Below, piece by piece: positions 1 to 8,466 of a DNA stretch of 64,000 nt. The position numbers and the translations under genes are program-made. A model generated the notes under the pieces. It searched no databases, was not told where the DNA came from, and saw nothing but the letters and a program-made list of their open reading frames with translations. Source of the DNA: Kordia periserrulae (GTDB lineage Bacteria > Bacteroidota > Bacteroidia > Flavobacteriales > Flavobacteriaceae); the NCBI RefSeq assembly GCF_003054265.1, contig NZ_QBKT01000002.1, forward strand, positions 248,001 through 312,000, read 5' to 3'. How positions within the stretch are numbered: the stretch's first letter is position 1; the number at the start of each line of letters is the position of its first letter.

Positions 1-1
1 A

Positions 2-763
2 CTTTCTGAAAAAGAAAATGAGGAAGTGTACGCAATGATGCAACAGTATCCAGAAGTAAAGCAAGAAGTGCTTTCCATTGAAGCTGCCGTTGTCAACTTG
101 ACAGCAGCAACCGCAAACAAAGATACTTCTAGTAAATTTGACACGATTAAGCAACGATTAGGACTTTCAAATACTGCTTCAGATGCAGACGAAACTCCTG
201 TGATTCCGCTGCAGCCTAAGAAATCTATATTCCGTTACGCAGGTTGGGCAGCAGCCATTGTATTTGCAACCGGTTTGTTGTACACGGCAGTGTTGTATAA
301 CGATTTAGAATCTGAAATAGAAGTTGTGCGTGCTGAACGAGAAGACTTGAAAAAACAAATTTATGAAGCAAATAGCGACTTAACAGCCGCAAACGATTTG
401 TTAGATGCACTGCGAATCAAAGATATCATTACGGTTCCGTTAGGTGGACAGCAAGTTTCTCCAGAATCGTATGCCAAAGTATACTGGGATAAAAAATCGA
501 ATAGTATTTACTTAGATTTACAAGGACTGCCTGAGCCGCCTCCAGGAAAAGTATATCAAGTTTGGTCGCTGAAATTAAATCCACTGACGCCGACAAGTTT
601 AGGTGTGATTGAAGATTTTGCAGGTGATAAAGACAAAGTATTTGATTTACAAAACGCAAACGAATCCGAAGCCTTTGGAATTACCTTAGAACCAGCAGGT
701 GGAAGCGAATCGCCAACGTTAGAACAATTGTACACGCTTGGTGTTGTGGCTTCGAATCCATAA
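2..763 (+). CDS. Anti-sigma factor, RskA family (5' end outside window)
   Basis: The frame is open to the window edge, so the start lies upstream. The first visible methionine-type codon is a GTG at 26, and the residues before it (LSEKENEEVYAMM) already match the N-terminal helical, sigma-binding part of RskA-type anti-sigma factors. One membrane segment follows near 238-300 (YAGWAAAIVFATGLLYTAVL), then a short coiled coil, then the RskA C-terminal domain (GGQQVSPESYAKVYWD, GKVYQVWSL, FGITLEPAGGSESPT). The family holds an ECF sigma factor at the membrane until a signal triggers proteolysis. The partner sigma gene is probably just upstream, outside the window. A strong hairpin terminator follows. 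Confidence 0.85.
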   Translation, partial: LSEKENEEVYAMMQQYPEVKQEVLSIEAAVVNLTAATANKDTSSKFDTIKQRLGLSNTASDADETPVIPLQPKKSIFRYAGWAAAIVFATGLLYTAVLYNDLESEIEVVRAEREDLKKQIYEANSDLTAANDLLDALRIKDIITVPLGGQQVSPESYAKVYWDKKSNSIYLDLQGLPEPPPGKVYQVWSLKLNPLTPTSLGVIEDFAGDKDKVFDLQNANESEAFGITLEPAGGSESPTLEQLYTLGVVASNP

Positions 764-788
764 CATAAAATAAACATTTAAAATAATA

Positions 789-843
789 CATCTTCAATTT
801 GTAGCAGTGCATTCGTACGACTACAGATTGAAGATTTTTTTTG
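789..843 (+). terminator. Intrinsic terminator after the anti-sigma gene
   Basis: A 9-bp stem (ATCTTCAAT at 790-798 with ATTGAAGAT at 827-835) is continued by a second 5-bp stem (TGTAG at 800-804 with CTACA at 821-825). A run of T follows from 836. It lies 26 bp after the stop at 763. Confidence 0.85.
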
Positions 844-894
844 GTATGTTTATTGAAAAGATTCTTTTAAAAATAGCATCAACCAATCATTATA

Positions 895-1596
895 ATGAAA
901 GTACAGAAATATTGTTTTATAGGAATATGTGTATTCTTTTTTATAAAATGCTCACAAAAAGAAACAAATAGCAACCCTTGTGCAAACGAAATCAGTTTAT
1001 TCTCCACTTCCGATACTCTCAAAAACATAACAATTGACTATCAATTAAAGGGAAAAAACTTTGCAAATTCGATAGATGAAAAATTGGAAAAGCTTGTATG
1101 TGGGGCATTGACCAATTTCGGATTGATCTTAGAAAACCAAGAAGTCATCAAAGTTCAATATCGAAAAAAATGTCAAGACGGAATCGGAATGATAAGTTGT
1201 TATAAAGAACAGTTTAGTATAAAAGCGTTGCTCAACGAAAAAGGGAGTGTTTTATTTGCATACGAATCTATTCCTATTGATTCTATAAAATATTGGATAC
1301 GTGATAATTTCTGGGATGACGGAACATATTATTACGACAAAACTTCAGTGCAATGGGAAACAGAAACACCAAAGGATAGCATAGAAAAAGTATTATCTAC
1401 AATCAAAGATGGGTATCTTCTAATTTACGAAAAGCTGTCTCAGAAGCTGTTTGCTAAAAAAGTTTGTGAATTACAACCGGCAGAAATGCAGCAACTGAAA
1501 GAACAATTGTCATTTACAATACAATTAAATATGGAATATAAAATTCCGCCACCGCCACCGCCACCGCCAATTCCAGCAGCTTCTGTCTATAAATAA
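895..1596 (+). CDS. Hypothetical lipoprotein with proline-rich C-terminus
   Basis: This 233-residue protein has a hydrophobic N-terminus ending in FFFIKCSQKE, which is an acceptable though not ideal lipobox (Cys about residue 19). The body has no motif I recognise and holds several cysteines. The last 15 residues are a run of eight prolines followed by IPAASVYK. A surface-exposed or envelope lipoprotein is plausible. It stands alone and converges on the TPR gene at 1684-2979, with a hairpin between them. No function is assigned. Confidence 0.7.
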   Translation: MKVQKYCFIGICVFFFIKCSQKETNSNPCANEISLFSTSDTLKNITIDYQLKGKNFANSIDEKLEKLVCGALTNFGLILENQEVIKVQYRKKCQDGIGMISCYKEQFSIKALLNEKGSVLFAYESIPIDSIKYWIRDNFWDDGTYYYDKTSVQWETETPKDSIEKVLSTIKDGYLLIYEKLSQKLFAKKVCELQPAEMQQLKEQLSFTIQLNMEYKIPPPPPPPPIPAASVYK

Positions 1597-1600
1597 AAAA

Positions 1601-1632
1601 AAGACACTCCAAAAATGAAGTGTCCTTTCAAT
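1601..1632. terminator. Probable bidirectional terminator
   Basis: GACACT (1603-1608) pairs with AGTGTC (1619-1624), with A-rich sequence before and T-rich sequence after. It sits between two convergent genes. The 6-bp stem is modest. Confidence 0.55.
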
Positions 1633-1683
1633 AAAAACCAATCGCCTAACAAAAAGTTAGCTTTTCAATAATTAACCAACTAC

Positions 1684-2979
1684 TTATAATCGTTGTATTT
1701 TTTGTGTCATCACAGGGCCAAGTTCAAAACTGCTTTCTAGTAATTCAGTCTTGATGTCTTTGATTTCCGCCGCTTTTCCATTCGCTTTTAAAATTTCAGC
1801 AATATGGTACTGCGCTACTGGCTCAAAGGTTTTGTCAATTACATGTTGTTCTGCAATTTCTAGTGCTTTTTCAGAATTTCCATGCAGGTGATATGTCCAA
1901 GCGAGTAAATCGTACGCTTGTGCTGTTGGACGATGTTGCACTTCTAATTTTGCCAATTCGAGTGCTTTTTCTGTATTGTTCAATTCTTCTGAAAGAATCG
2001 TGATGGCATACGCATTATACATGACACCGTAGTTTTCATCTTCAATAGCACGCATAAATGCTTGAATATTCTTTTCTTTTTCAGCAGTTTCTCCCATCTG
2101 TTCGGCAATTTCTGACTTTAGCAAATAATAATCAGGCGCTTTGTGTTGCGACATTATAGAATTTAAAATTCGCAAGGCTTCTTCAGGATTGTTCTCGTGA
2201 GAAAAAACTATCCACGCAATTCCTTTTTTGGCATACGCATCGTTCGCGTCAATTTCCAAGGCTTTTACGTAATGTTCGTACGAATCTTGAATTCTTCCGG
2301 CGTGACCGTAAAAGTCAGCCAAATTTGTATATGACCATTGCTTTAGCGAAGCATTATTGGCATCTTCAGCTTTGTGCATTGCCTTTTCCATCATTTTAAT
2401 GGCAGCCATCAATTTTCCTTCATGGTCGTACCATTTTGACAATCGAATCATGGCATCAAAACTGTTTTCGTTTTTAAAAATAGAAAGATACTTTTCCGCT
2501 TCTTCTGTATTTCCAAGTTCTAAATGCACATCAAACAACATTTTTTGCGTTGCTTGAAGATTCTCGCCCAATACTTCCGCTTTTTTCAATAAAGACAGGG
2601 CTTCTTGAAAGCGATGTTGCGAGATATAATTTCTAGCCAAACTACGAATATGTCCGGCATACTGATAATTTGTCCGCTCATTTAAAAGTTCCAAATGCTT
2701 GGCAGCTTCTACCAAATGAGAAACATCGCCTGTTGCTGAGAACAATTGAGAATGCGCACTTGAAACTTTTGCATGATACGGAAATTGATTTGGGGATTTT
2801 TCTAATTTTTGTGTCCAAAATGTAAATTCTTCTTGTGCTGTAGTCGCTGCTGTGTTTTCTGCGATTTCCAAGTATGAATTATACGTTTCGGCATTTGTAA
2901 TATTTTTTGATGGAGTTGAAGTACAGCTTATCAAAAGCAGTCCGACTCCGAGTAATTGATATGTGATTGATTTTTTCAT
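1684..2979 (-). CDS. TPR-repeat lipoprotein
   Basis: 431 residues. The N-terminus MKKSITYQLLGVGLLLISCTS is a clear lipoprotein signal with the lipid-modified Cys about residue 19. The rest is a series of tetratricopeptide-like helical pairs, for example AAKHLELLNERTNYQYAGH, QEALSLLKKAEVLGENLQ, DSYEHYVKALEIDANDAYAKKG and EKALELAKLEVQHRPTAQAY. TPR arrays act as protein-binding scaffolds, here in the periplasm. It follows the two DUF4331 genes on the same strand with 125 bp between, a gap holding a large inverted repeat. It may therefore be co-transcribed with them under attenuation, or be separate. Confidence 0.8.
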   Translation of the reverse strand: MKKSITYQLLGVGLLLISCTSTPSKNITNAETYNSYLEIAENTAATTAQEEFTFWTQKLEKSPNQFPYHAKVSSAHSQLFSATGDVSHLVEAAKHLELLNERTNYQYAGHIRSLARNYISQHRFQEALSLLKKAEVLGENLQATQKMLFDVHLELGNTEEAEKYLSIFKNENSFDAMIRLSKWYDHEGKLMAAIKMMEKAMHKAEDANNASLKQWSYTNLADFYGHAGRIQDSYEHYVKALEIDANDAYAKKGIAWIVFSHENNPEEALRILNSIMSQHKAPDYYLLKSEIAEQMGETAEKEKNIQAFMRAIEDENYGVMYNAYAITILSEELNNTEKALELAKLEVQHRPTAQAYDLLAWTYHLHGNSEKALEIAEQHVIDKTFEPVAQYHIAEILKANGKAAEIKDIKTELLESSFELGPVMTQKIQRL

Positions 2980-3012
2980 TGGTTTTTATATTTTGAATGA
3001 ATCCTAAATTGA

Positions 3013-3101
3013 AAGCTGAAAAGAGAGCATTTAGCTGATCGTAAACTAAATAAAAACAAAAAACTATTTGCGCTAAATGCTCCTTTACTGCAATTCAGCT
3101 T
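3013..3101 (-). terminator. Large interrupted inverted repeat between the DUF4331 and TPR genes
   Basis: GAGCATTTAGC (3025-3035) pairs perfectly with GCTAAATGCTC (3072-3082). An outer pair, AAGCTGAA (3013-3020) with TTCAGCTT (3094-3101), encloses it. The element begins 4 bp past the stop of the DUF4331 gene as read on the minus strand. It could be a partial terminator, or an mRNA-processing or stability hairpin. There is no clean T-run next to the stem, so the role is inferred. Confidence 0.5.
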
Positions 3102-3104
3102 AGA

Positions 3105-3662
3105 TTACCATGGTGAGGCTAAGTATGGAAAAGAGGACAAAAAAGGCTTGTCGTTGGCGTCAACGTGATCATCAGAAAGATTTGGGTTTTCTGTGAAGTC
3201 TTCGCCTCCAAAAATTAATAGTAATTCCACAGTAATTACATCGTCTGCTAGTGCGCGACCAGTCAATACGTTTGTTCCGTCATAAAATGTCGTAGTTCCG
3301 TCTAGTGAAACATTCAATACGTCTGTTGCAAGCAATCCTGTAAATGTTGCGGCATCTAATCCCAACGCATTTTGGTCACCTGGATTTGCATAGGCTGGAC
3401 TCAACGCGGTTAAATTTGTTTGAAACATGCTTTGAAAAGCTGCGTTTTGTTGTGAGGGAATTGTAGTATTAAAAGCATCTTTACTTGCCGAGCCTACAAA
3501 AACTGTATTCACCGCAGGTCTTCCCATTTGGTCTTGCTGTGCGAATGTTCCAGAGAAATCTGGTGTAGTATCAATGACGATTGTATTATCGTCGGAAGAG
3601 CAACTTGTCATGGTAAACAAGCCTAAAAGTGCTATTCCAAATATATATTGTATAGTTTTCAT
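3105..3662 (-). CDS. DUF4331-type lipoprotein (C-terminal half of the family)
   Basis: 185 residues with a lipoprotein signal (MKTIQYIFGIALLGLFTMTSCSS, Cys about residue 21). The sequence QMGRPAVNTVFVGSASKDAFN, then LTGRALADDVITVELLLIFGG and finally DDHVDANDKPFLSSFPYLASPW, matches the C-terminal half of DUF4331 as I know it. The N-terminal half is supplied by the upstream gene at 3693-4343, 30 bp away. The two probably form one split protein or a heterodimer at the cell envelope. The biochemical role of DUF4331 is unknown. Confidence 0.8.
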   Translation of the reverse strand: MKTIQYIFGIALLGLFTMTSCSSDDNTIVIDTTPDFSGTFAQQDQMGRPAVNTVFVGSASKDAFNTTIPSQQNAAFQSMFQTNLTALSPAYANPGDQNALGLDAATFTGLLATDVLNVSLDGTTTFYDGTNVLTGRALADDVITVELLLIFGGEDFTENPNLSDDHVDANDKPFLSSFPYLASPW

Positions 3663-3692
3663 GTGTATGTGTTTTTTGTGATTGTAGATTGA

Positions 3693-4343
3693 TTATTGTT
3701 TTCCTTTGGCTTCTGCCCAAACATTGATAGTGCCAGTATTACCAATTTGCGATTTTGGTACTTCCACTACAATAGATAAGACATTCGTTCCAGCAAACGT
3801 GTCGGTTCCAGGGTCGTTAAAACCTGTAGCATTTCCTGCGATGATTTCTCCATATTGTGCAAAATCCATAAAGAAAGGATCGTCTCTCGGTCCCGCAAAA
3901 AACTGCATTCCGTTGTTGGTAGCCGTAATTGCGTTTTGTCCATAAGAAGTGATCTCAACAGAAGATTGTATTCCTGAAGTTTCTATCACGCTATTCAATC
4001 CTGAATTGCTTGGTGAAATAGGTCCGAAAAAATACATTCGGTCACCTCGTGGAATTGCTTGGATGACCAAGTCTTCTACATTATCACCTGAAGTGTCAAT
4101 GTTAATTTCAATTAATGTGTTTTCATCAAAAGCAGCATTTCCAGTAGCACTAGGACTTAATAATCCTTGTGTATTCACTACAAATGCTATTGAATTTCCG
4201 CTTTCTCCTTGAAAGGCGTAAAAATCAGTAATATCAGAAGATGTTCCTTGTACTGCTGGCGCGTCAATATGATCGGCTGCAATTAAAAAGAAACTTCCAA
4301 CCAGTACAATACTGATTCCTAAAATGGTTGTTATTCGTTTCAT
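3693..4343 (-). CDS. DUF4331-type exported protein (N-terminal half of the family)
   Basis: 216 residues. The signal peptide (MKRITTILGISIVLVGSFFLIA) runs straight into ADHIDAP, then SSDITDFYAFQGESGNSIAFVVN, the hallmark start of DUF4331 proteins. It stops before the GRP-motif half, which is encoded by the next gene. There is no lipobox, so this half should be periplasmic or secreted while its partner is lipid-anchored. It leads the minus-strand set DUF4331-DUF4331-TPR. Confidence 0.8.
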   Translation of the reverse strand: MKRITTILGISIVLVGSFFLIAADHIDAPAVQGTSSDITDFYAFQGESGNSIAFVVNTQGLLSPSATGNAAFDENTLIEINIDTSGDNVEDLVIQAIPRGDRMYFFGPISPSNSGLNSVIETSGIQSSVEITSYGQNAITATNNGMQFFAGPRDDPFFMDFAQYGEIIAGNATGFNDPGTDTFAGTNVLSIVVEVPKSQIGNTGTINVWAEAKGKQ

Positions 4344-4730
4344 AATTTTTAAGATTTAATTAGATTTTTATTGTCTTACACTTTTATATACGAGAACAAT
4401 TGCGAGGCGGTTTTTAAAAAGGATAAAGTTTTTTTAAATAAATTTGATAATTCATTGAAAAATAAGGTTATTTTATTGTAATTCAGTTAGTTATGTTTTG
4501 TAATTTTTTTTTAAAAAAGTGAAATTATTTTCAGTAAAGCCTAAAAGAGATGGAGGTTTTTGTAAAATCAACTAGAAGTTTCAGAAAAAAAAATAGCCAA
4601 CAGAAAATGTCGGATTGTTTTCCTACGGATTAAAAAGCTGCAAAATTTGCACGATAAAGCAATCTTTACATCATTCAATTTTTTAATCTTTCAATCCAAA
4701 AATATACGTGCGAATGCTACGACAATTGTG
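4344..4730. other. AT-rich divergent spacer without a gene
   Basis: This spacer separates the starts of the DUF4331 set and ettA. It is very A+T rich with many homopolymer runs, and I find no believable reading frame or strong hairpin. It must carry the promoter for the DUF4331 genes, but I cannot place a confident -33/-7 pair on the minus strand. Confidence 0.5.
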
Positions 4731-4738
4731 TATATTTG
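4731..4738 (+). promoter_or_regulatory. Candidate -7 box for ettA
   Basis: TATATTTG fits the Bacteroidota TAnnTTTG -7 element and lies 32 bp before the preferred ATG at 4771. No clear TTG is seen 17-19 bp upstream. Its position inside the longest possible reading frame supports the downstream start for ettA. Confidence 0.45.
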
Positions 4739-4770
4739 TCACAAAGCAAATAACCAACAAAGTATATAGT

Positions 4771-6462
4771 ATGTCAGACGATAAGAAAGTAATCTTTTCC
4801 ATGAATAGGGTTTCCAAAACCTATCAAGGCACTAACAAACAAGTTTTAAAAGATATCTACCTCAGTTTTTTCTACGGCGCTAAAATCGGTATTCTCGGTT
4901 TGAATGGTTCGGGGAAATCTACCTTATTAAAAATCATTGCAGGAGTTGAAAAAAATTACCAAGGTGAAGTTACCTTTTCGCCAGGCTATCATGTGGGATA
5001 TTTGGAACAAGAGCCGCAATTAGACGAAGAAAAAACGGTATTAGATGTAGTGAAAGAAGGTGTTGCAGAAACGGTTGCCATATTAGACGAATACAATAAA
5101 ATCAACGATATGTTTGGTTTGGAAGAAGTGTATTCGGATGCTGATAAAATGGACAAGCTCATGGCGCGTCAAGCGGAATTGCAAGACCAAATCGATGCCA
5201 GCAACGCTTGGGAATTGGATACCAAACTAGAAATCGCCATGGATGCCTTGCGTACGCCAGAACCAGACAAAAAAATCGGAGTATTGTCTGGTGGAGAACG
5301 TCGTCGTGTAGCCTTATGTCGTTTACTTTTACAAGAACCAGAAATTTTACTTTTGGATGAGCCTACCAACCACTTGGATGCGGAATCAGTACATTGGTTA
5401 GAGCATCACTTAGCACAATACAAAGGAACGGTAATTGCCGTAACGCACGATAGATATTTCTTGGATAACGTGGCAGGCTGGATTTTAGAACTAGATAGAG
5501 GAGAAGGCATTCCGTGGAAAGGAAACTATTCTTCTTGGTTGGATCAAAAAGCGAAACGTTTGGCACAAGAAAGCAAAACCGCTTCCAAACGTCAAAAAAC
5601 CTTAGAACGAGAGCTAGAGTGGGTGCGACAAGGTGCCAAAGGGCGTCAAACCAAGCAAAAAGCACGTTTAAAGAATTATGATAAATTATTAAATCAAGAT
5701 CAAAAACAAACGGAAGAAAAACTGGAAATCTACATTCCAAATGGTCCGCGACTCGGTACAAACGTGATTGAAGCCAAAGGAGTTTCCAAAGCGTATGGCG
5801 ACAAATTATTGTATGAAGATTTAAACTTCAACTTACCACAAGCAGGAATAGTGGGCATTATTGGACCAAACGGAGCTGGTAAAACCACCATTTTCCGAAT
5901 GATTATGGGCGAAGAAACTCCCGATAAAGGAACATTTACAGTGGGTGATACAGCAAAACTCGCGTATGTAGACCAATCGCACTCCAATATTGACCCTGAA
6001 AAATCGATTTGGGCAAACTTTTCCGATGAACAGGAATTGATTATGATGGGCGGAAAGCAAGTAAATTCGAGAGCCTATTTAAGTCGTTTTAACTTTTCAG
6101 GAAGTGAGCAAAACAAAAAAGTCAGCGCGCTTTCGGGTGGAGAACGCAACCGACTGCATTTAGCCATGACGCTCAAAGAAGAAGGAAACGTATTGTTACT
6201 CGATGAGCCTACAAACGATTTGGACGTAAACACCTTACGAGCGTTGGAAGAAGGGTTGGAAAACTTTGCAGGTTGTGCCGTAGTGATTTCGCACGACAGA
6301 TGGTTTTTGGACAGAATTTGTACGCACATTTTAGCTTTTGAAGGTGATTCACAAGTATATTTCTTTGAAGGAAGCTTCTCTGATTATGAAGAAAACAAAA
6401 AGAAACGCTTAGGTGGCGATTTGATGCCGAAGCGTATTAAATATAAGAAGTTGATTCGTTAG
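4771..6462 (+). CDS. ettA: Energy-dependent translational throttle protein EttA (ABC-F)
   Basis: 563 residues from the ATG at 4771 (MSDDKKVIFSMNRVSKTYQG), close to the usual length of about 555. An in-frame ATG at 4708 is unlikely because it precedes a good -7 box. Two ABC ATPase domains are complete: GLNGSGKST, LSGGERRRVAL and LLLDEPTNHLD in the first, and GPNGAGKTT, LSGGERNRLHL and LLLDEPTNDLD in the second. Between them lie the charged Arm and linker region (WVRQGAKGRQTKQKARLKNY) that contacts the ribosome. There is no membrane domain. EttA binds the ribosomal E site and gates entry into elongation according to ATP/ADP. It is a single-gene unit. Confidence 0.93.
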   Translation: MSDDKKVIFSMNRVSKTYQGTNKQVLKDIYLSFFYGAKIGILGLNGSGKSTLLKIIAGVEKNYQGEVTFSPGYHVGYLEQEPQLDEEKTVLDVVKEGVAETVAILDEYNKINDMFGLEEVYSDADKMDKLMARQAELQDQIDASNAWELDTKLEIAMDALRTPEPDKKIGVLSGGERRRVALCRLLLQEPEILLLDEPTNHLDAESVHWLEHHLAQYKGTVIAVTHDRYFLDNVAGWILELDRGEGIPWKGNYSSWLDQKAKRLAQESKTASKRQKTLERELEWVRQGAKGRQTKQKARLKNYDKLLNQDQKQTEEKLEIYIPNGPRLGTNVIEAKGVSKAYGDKLLYEDLNFNLPQAGIVGIIGPNGAGKTTIFRMIMGEETPDKGTFTVGDTAKLAYVDQSHSNIDPEKSIWANFSDEQELIMMGGKQVNSRAYLSRFNFSGSEQNKKVSALSGGERNRLHLAMTLKEEGNVLLLDEPTNDLDVNTLRALEEGLENFAGCAVVISHDRWFLDRICTHILAFEGDSQVYFFEGSFSDYEENKKKRLGGDLMPKRIKYKKLIR

Positions 6463-6525
6463 ACTTCGACTTGGCTCAGTCTACCGACATTGTAATTCCT
6501 GCTTTTATGCTGAACTTGTTGAAGT
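6463..6525. repeat. REP-like inverted repeat after ettA
   Basis: ACTTCGACTTGGCTCAGT (6463-6480) faces an imperfect reverse complement ending TTGAAGT (about 6507-6525). TTCGAC/GCTCAG arms of this kind are a common small intergenic repeat in Bacteroidota genomes. It starts on the base after the ettA stop codon. Confidence 0.6.
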
Positions 6526-6561
6526 AAAGGCAAGAATCTATTCAAATAATACTAAGAATTC

Positions 6562-6599
6562 TAAAACCCTTGCAATTTGTGAGGGTTTAGATTTTTAGA
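6562..6599. terminator. Bidirectional terminator between ettA and the orphan gene
   Basis: AAACCCT (6564-6570) pairs with AGGGTTT (6582-6588), followed by ATTTTT. It sits between convergent genes and could serve both. Confidence 0.65.
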
Positions 6600-7674
6600 A
6601 ATCATATTTTTTTAGTAGTCTGTTATGTTTCATTTCCTCAAGTAATTTATTAATCTTTATAGAATCAAATTTTTTTGAGATACTATCAAATTTTGGTACG
6701 TGCTTATGTAAGATTGAATCTTTATCATTTTTTAAGATGTTCATTCTATTTTTAAATTTTAATCGCTTTCTTATCATTCTAGTATTTATATTATTTAAAT
6801 CATGTAAAGAATACTTTTTTTTGTCATTTATTATTTCTTCAAAATTTTTAAACGAATTAGTAGATACAAAAGATATAAAGTTTAATTTTTCTTTTGTATT
6901 GAACAATTTTTCTACTCTTTCTTTAGATTCTATAAATTCAGCATTATTATTTTTTTGATTTTTATTGTATGACTCACTATGAATATCATCAAGCTCTATT
7001 TTAAAATAATCTGTAACTCTTTCATTTAGAAAGTTTTTATAAGTTATTTTTATGTATAATTCCCTTTTAAAATTAGCTAATAAATTAAGTTTTTTTAATT
7101 TTTTATTAAATAAGCTTGTATATAATAAAAATCGTTGTTCTTGTGTTGCTAAGTAAGTAGAATCATTATGATAAGTTGCGTGTTTAATATCAAAATCCCT
7201 AAGTCTTACCAGAAAATCATCTTGTTTACTAGAGTATGAAATATTCCCAAACTGATCTAATAGAAAATATTTCTCAATTTTTGGTTCTTTCTTCTTTTTA
7301 AAAACTTCTTCTCCTGTGTAAGATCTTTGATTAGTTTTTATTATTAAAAAATTTAAGGTAGAAACATCAATATTCCTAACAATACTATTATTTTTATTTT
7401 TGATTATAATTTCAATATTGTCTTGAATTCCATTATCATTTGAACTCCAAGTGTTTTTATAGACTTGAAATTCAGGATGATTCTTCGTGTATTCAATAAG
7501 TGCTTGTCTTTCATTTAATTGATAAGAATTATAGCTAACAACTAAAGCCATCGTAGAAAGTAATATAGAAGCTATAGCAGTAAACCATATATCATTACGC
7601 CTTAAAAAAGCTGTAATTTTATTTTCTTTCTGTTGATTGTGTTTGAATATTGTATTCTTAGTCTTTTTCTTCAT
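6595..7674 (-). CDS. Orphan membrane-anchored protein, very AT-rich
   Basis: 359 residues from the ATG at 7674 (MKKKTKNTIFKHNQQK). A longer frame begins at 7761, but its extra residues look like translated spacer. After a basic cytoplasmic tail there is one membrane segment (WFTAIASILLSTMALVVSYNSY), then a short coiled stretch and a long, Lys/Asn/Ile-rich domain with no motif I recognise. The middle (FQVYKNTWSSNDNGIQDNIEIIIKNKNNSIVRNIDV) may be a beta-sandwich. Base composition is clearly more A+T rich than the neighbours, which fits an orphan or recently acquired gene. No function is assigned. Confidence 0.65.
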   Translation of the reverse strand: MKKKTKNTIFKHNQQKENKITAFLRRNDIWFTAIASILLSTMALVVSYNSYQLNERQALIEYTKNHPEFQVYKNTWSSNDNGIQDNIEIIIKNKNNSIVRNIDVSTLNFLIIKTNQRSYTGEEVFKKKKEPKIEKYFLLDQFGNISYSSKQDDFLVRLRDFDIKHATYHNDSTYLATQEQRFLLYTSLFNKKLKKLNLLANFKRELYIKITYKNFLNERVTDYFKIELDDIHSESYNKNQKNNNAEFIESKERVEKLFNTKEKLNFISFVSTNSFKNFEEIINDKKKYSLHDLNNINTRMIRKRLKFKNRMNILKNDKDSILHKHVPKFDSISKKFDSIKINKLLEEMKHNRLLKKYDF

Positions 7675-7874
7675 GTACTTAATTAGTAGAAAATTAAGAA
7701 ATAAGTTACAACTATAAATGAATTTGCAATTTTTTTTGAAAAGAATATTATTAATTTTCATGTCTTGCCTACTAAAAAACTATTGTAACCAATCACTCAC
7801 AATTAAATCTAGAGTTAAATGTACTTTGGGTTGTTTGCAATTGTTTCACTTAGTGGTATAGGTTATCTCTGTAA

Positions 7875-8288
7875 TTACTTCGAAAACACTTCACTTTCAT
7901 CAGAAAACGCTTTAAATTCTAGTGGGTTTCCACTAAAATCAAACACAAACATGGTTCGTTGTTCGCCCGGTTTTCCAGCGTAGCGAATTTGCGGTTTTAC
8001 GACAAATTCAATAGCATTCTTTTCAAATGTTTGCTGTAAGGTTTCAAACTGTGCTATCGTTAACAAACAACCAAAATGCGGAATGGGAACGTTGATGCCG
8101 TCTACTTTGCCACAATAATCAAGTGCGGGAATGTCATCACTTACATGTCCTGTGAGCTGATGTCCGAAAAAATCAAAATCTATCCAGTTTTCTGTGGAGC
8201 GACCTTCGGTACAACCCAACATTTCTACATAAAACTTTCGTGTCGACACAATATCTTTCACTTTAAAGGCATAATGAAAAGCATTCAT
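7875..8288 (-). CDS. VOC-family protein (glyoxalase/dioxygenase fold)
   Basis: 137 residues from the ATG at 8288 (MNAFHYAFKVKDIVSTRKFYVEMLGC), which fits family length and N-terminal beta strand. The longer frame to 8366 adds an unlikely hydrophobic leader. The pattern of FKVKDIVSTRKFYVEMLG, WIDFDFFGHQLTGH, then PHFGCLLTIAQFETL and RTMFVFDFSGNPLEFKAF is typical of vicinal oxygen chelate proteins. Likely metal ligands are the His of GHQLTGH or PHFG and the Glu of LEFK. The substrate cannot be told from sequence. It is divergent from the histidine kinase at 8467. Confidence 0.85.
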   Translation of the reverse strand: MNAFHYAFKVKDIVSTRKFYVEMLGCTEGRSTENWIDFDFFGHQLTGHVSDDIPALDYCGKVDGINVPIPHFGCLLTIAQFETLQQTFEKNAIEFVVKPQIRYAGKPGEQRTMFVFDFSGNPLEFKAFSDESEVFSK

Positions 8289-8466
8289 AAACGTTTTTTT
8301 AATTAAGAGTATATTTTTTGATAATACTTGGAAAGATACAATCATTTTGACAATTGTAATTGTCACAACAAATCAAAAACGTAAAAAAATAAGACAGTAG
8401 TAGTTTGTTTCTCTATAAAGATTCTTTTTGAAAGTATTTTACTATCTTATTTTTTCGTATTTTGGG

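Noticed and set aside
4708-4770. Upstream in-frame start for ettA
   Set aside because: The extra 21 residues span a good -7 box at 4731-4738, and the 4771 start gives the family length.
5363-5761. Minus-strand 132-residue frame opposite ettA
   Set aside because: It is antisense to a well-conserved gene, and its sequence is rich in Phe, Leu and Cys as expected of a shadow frame.
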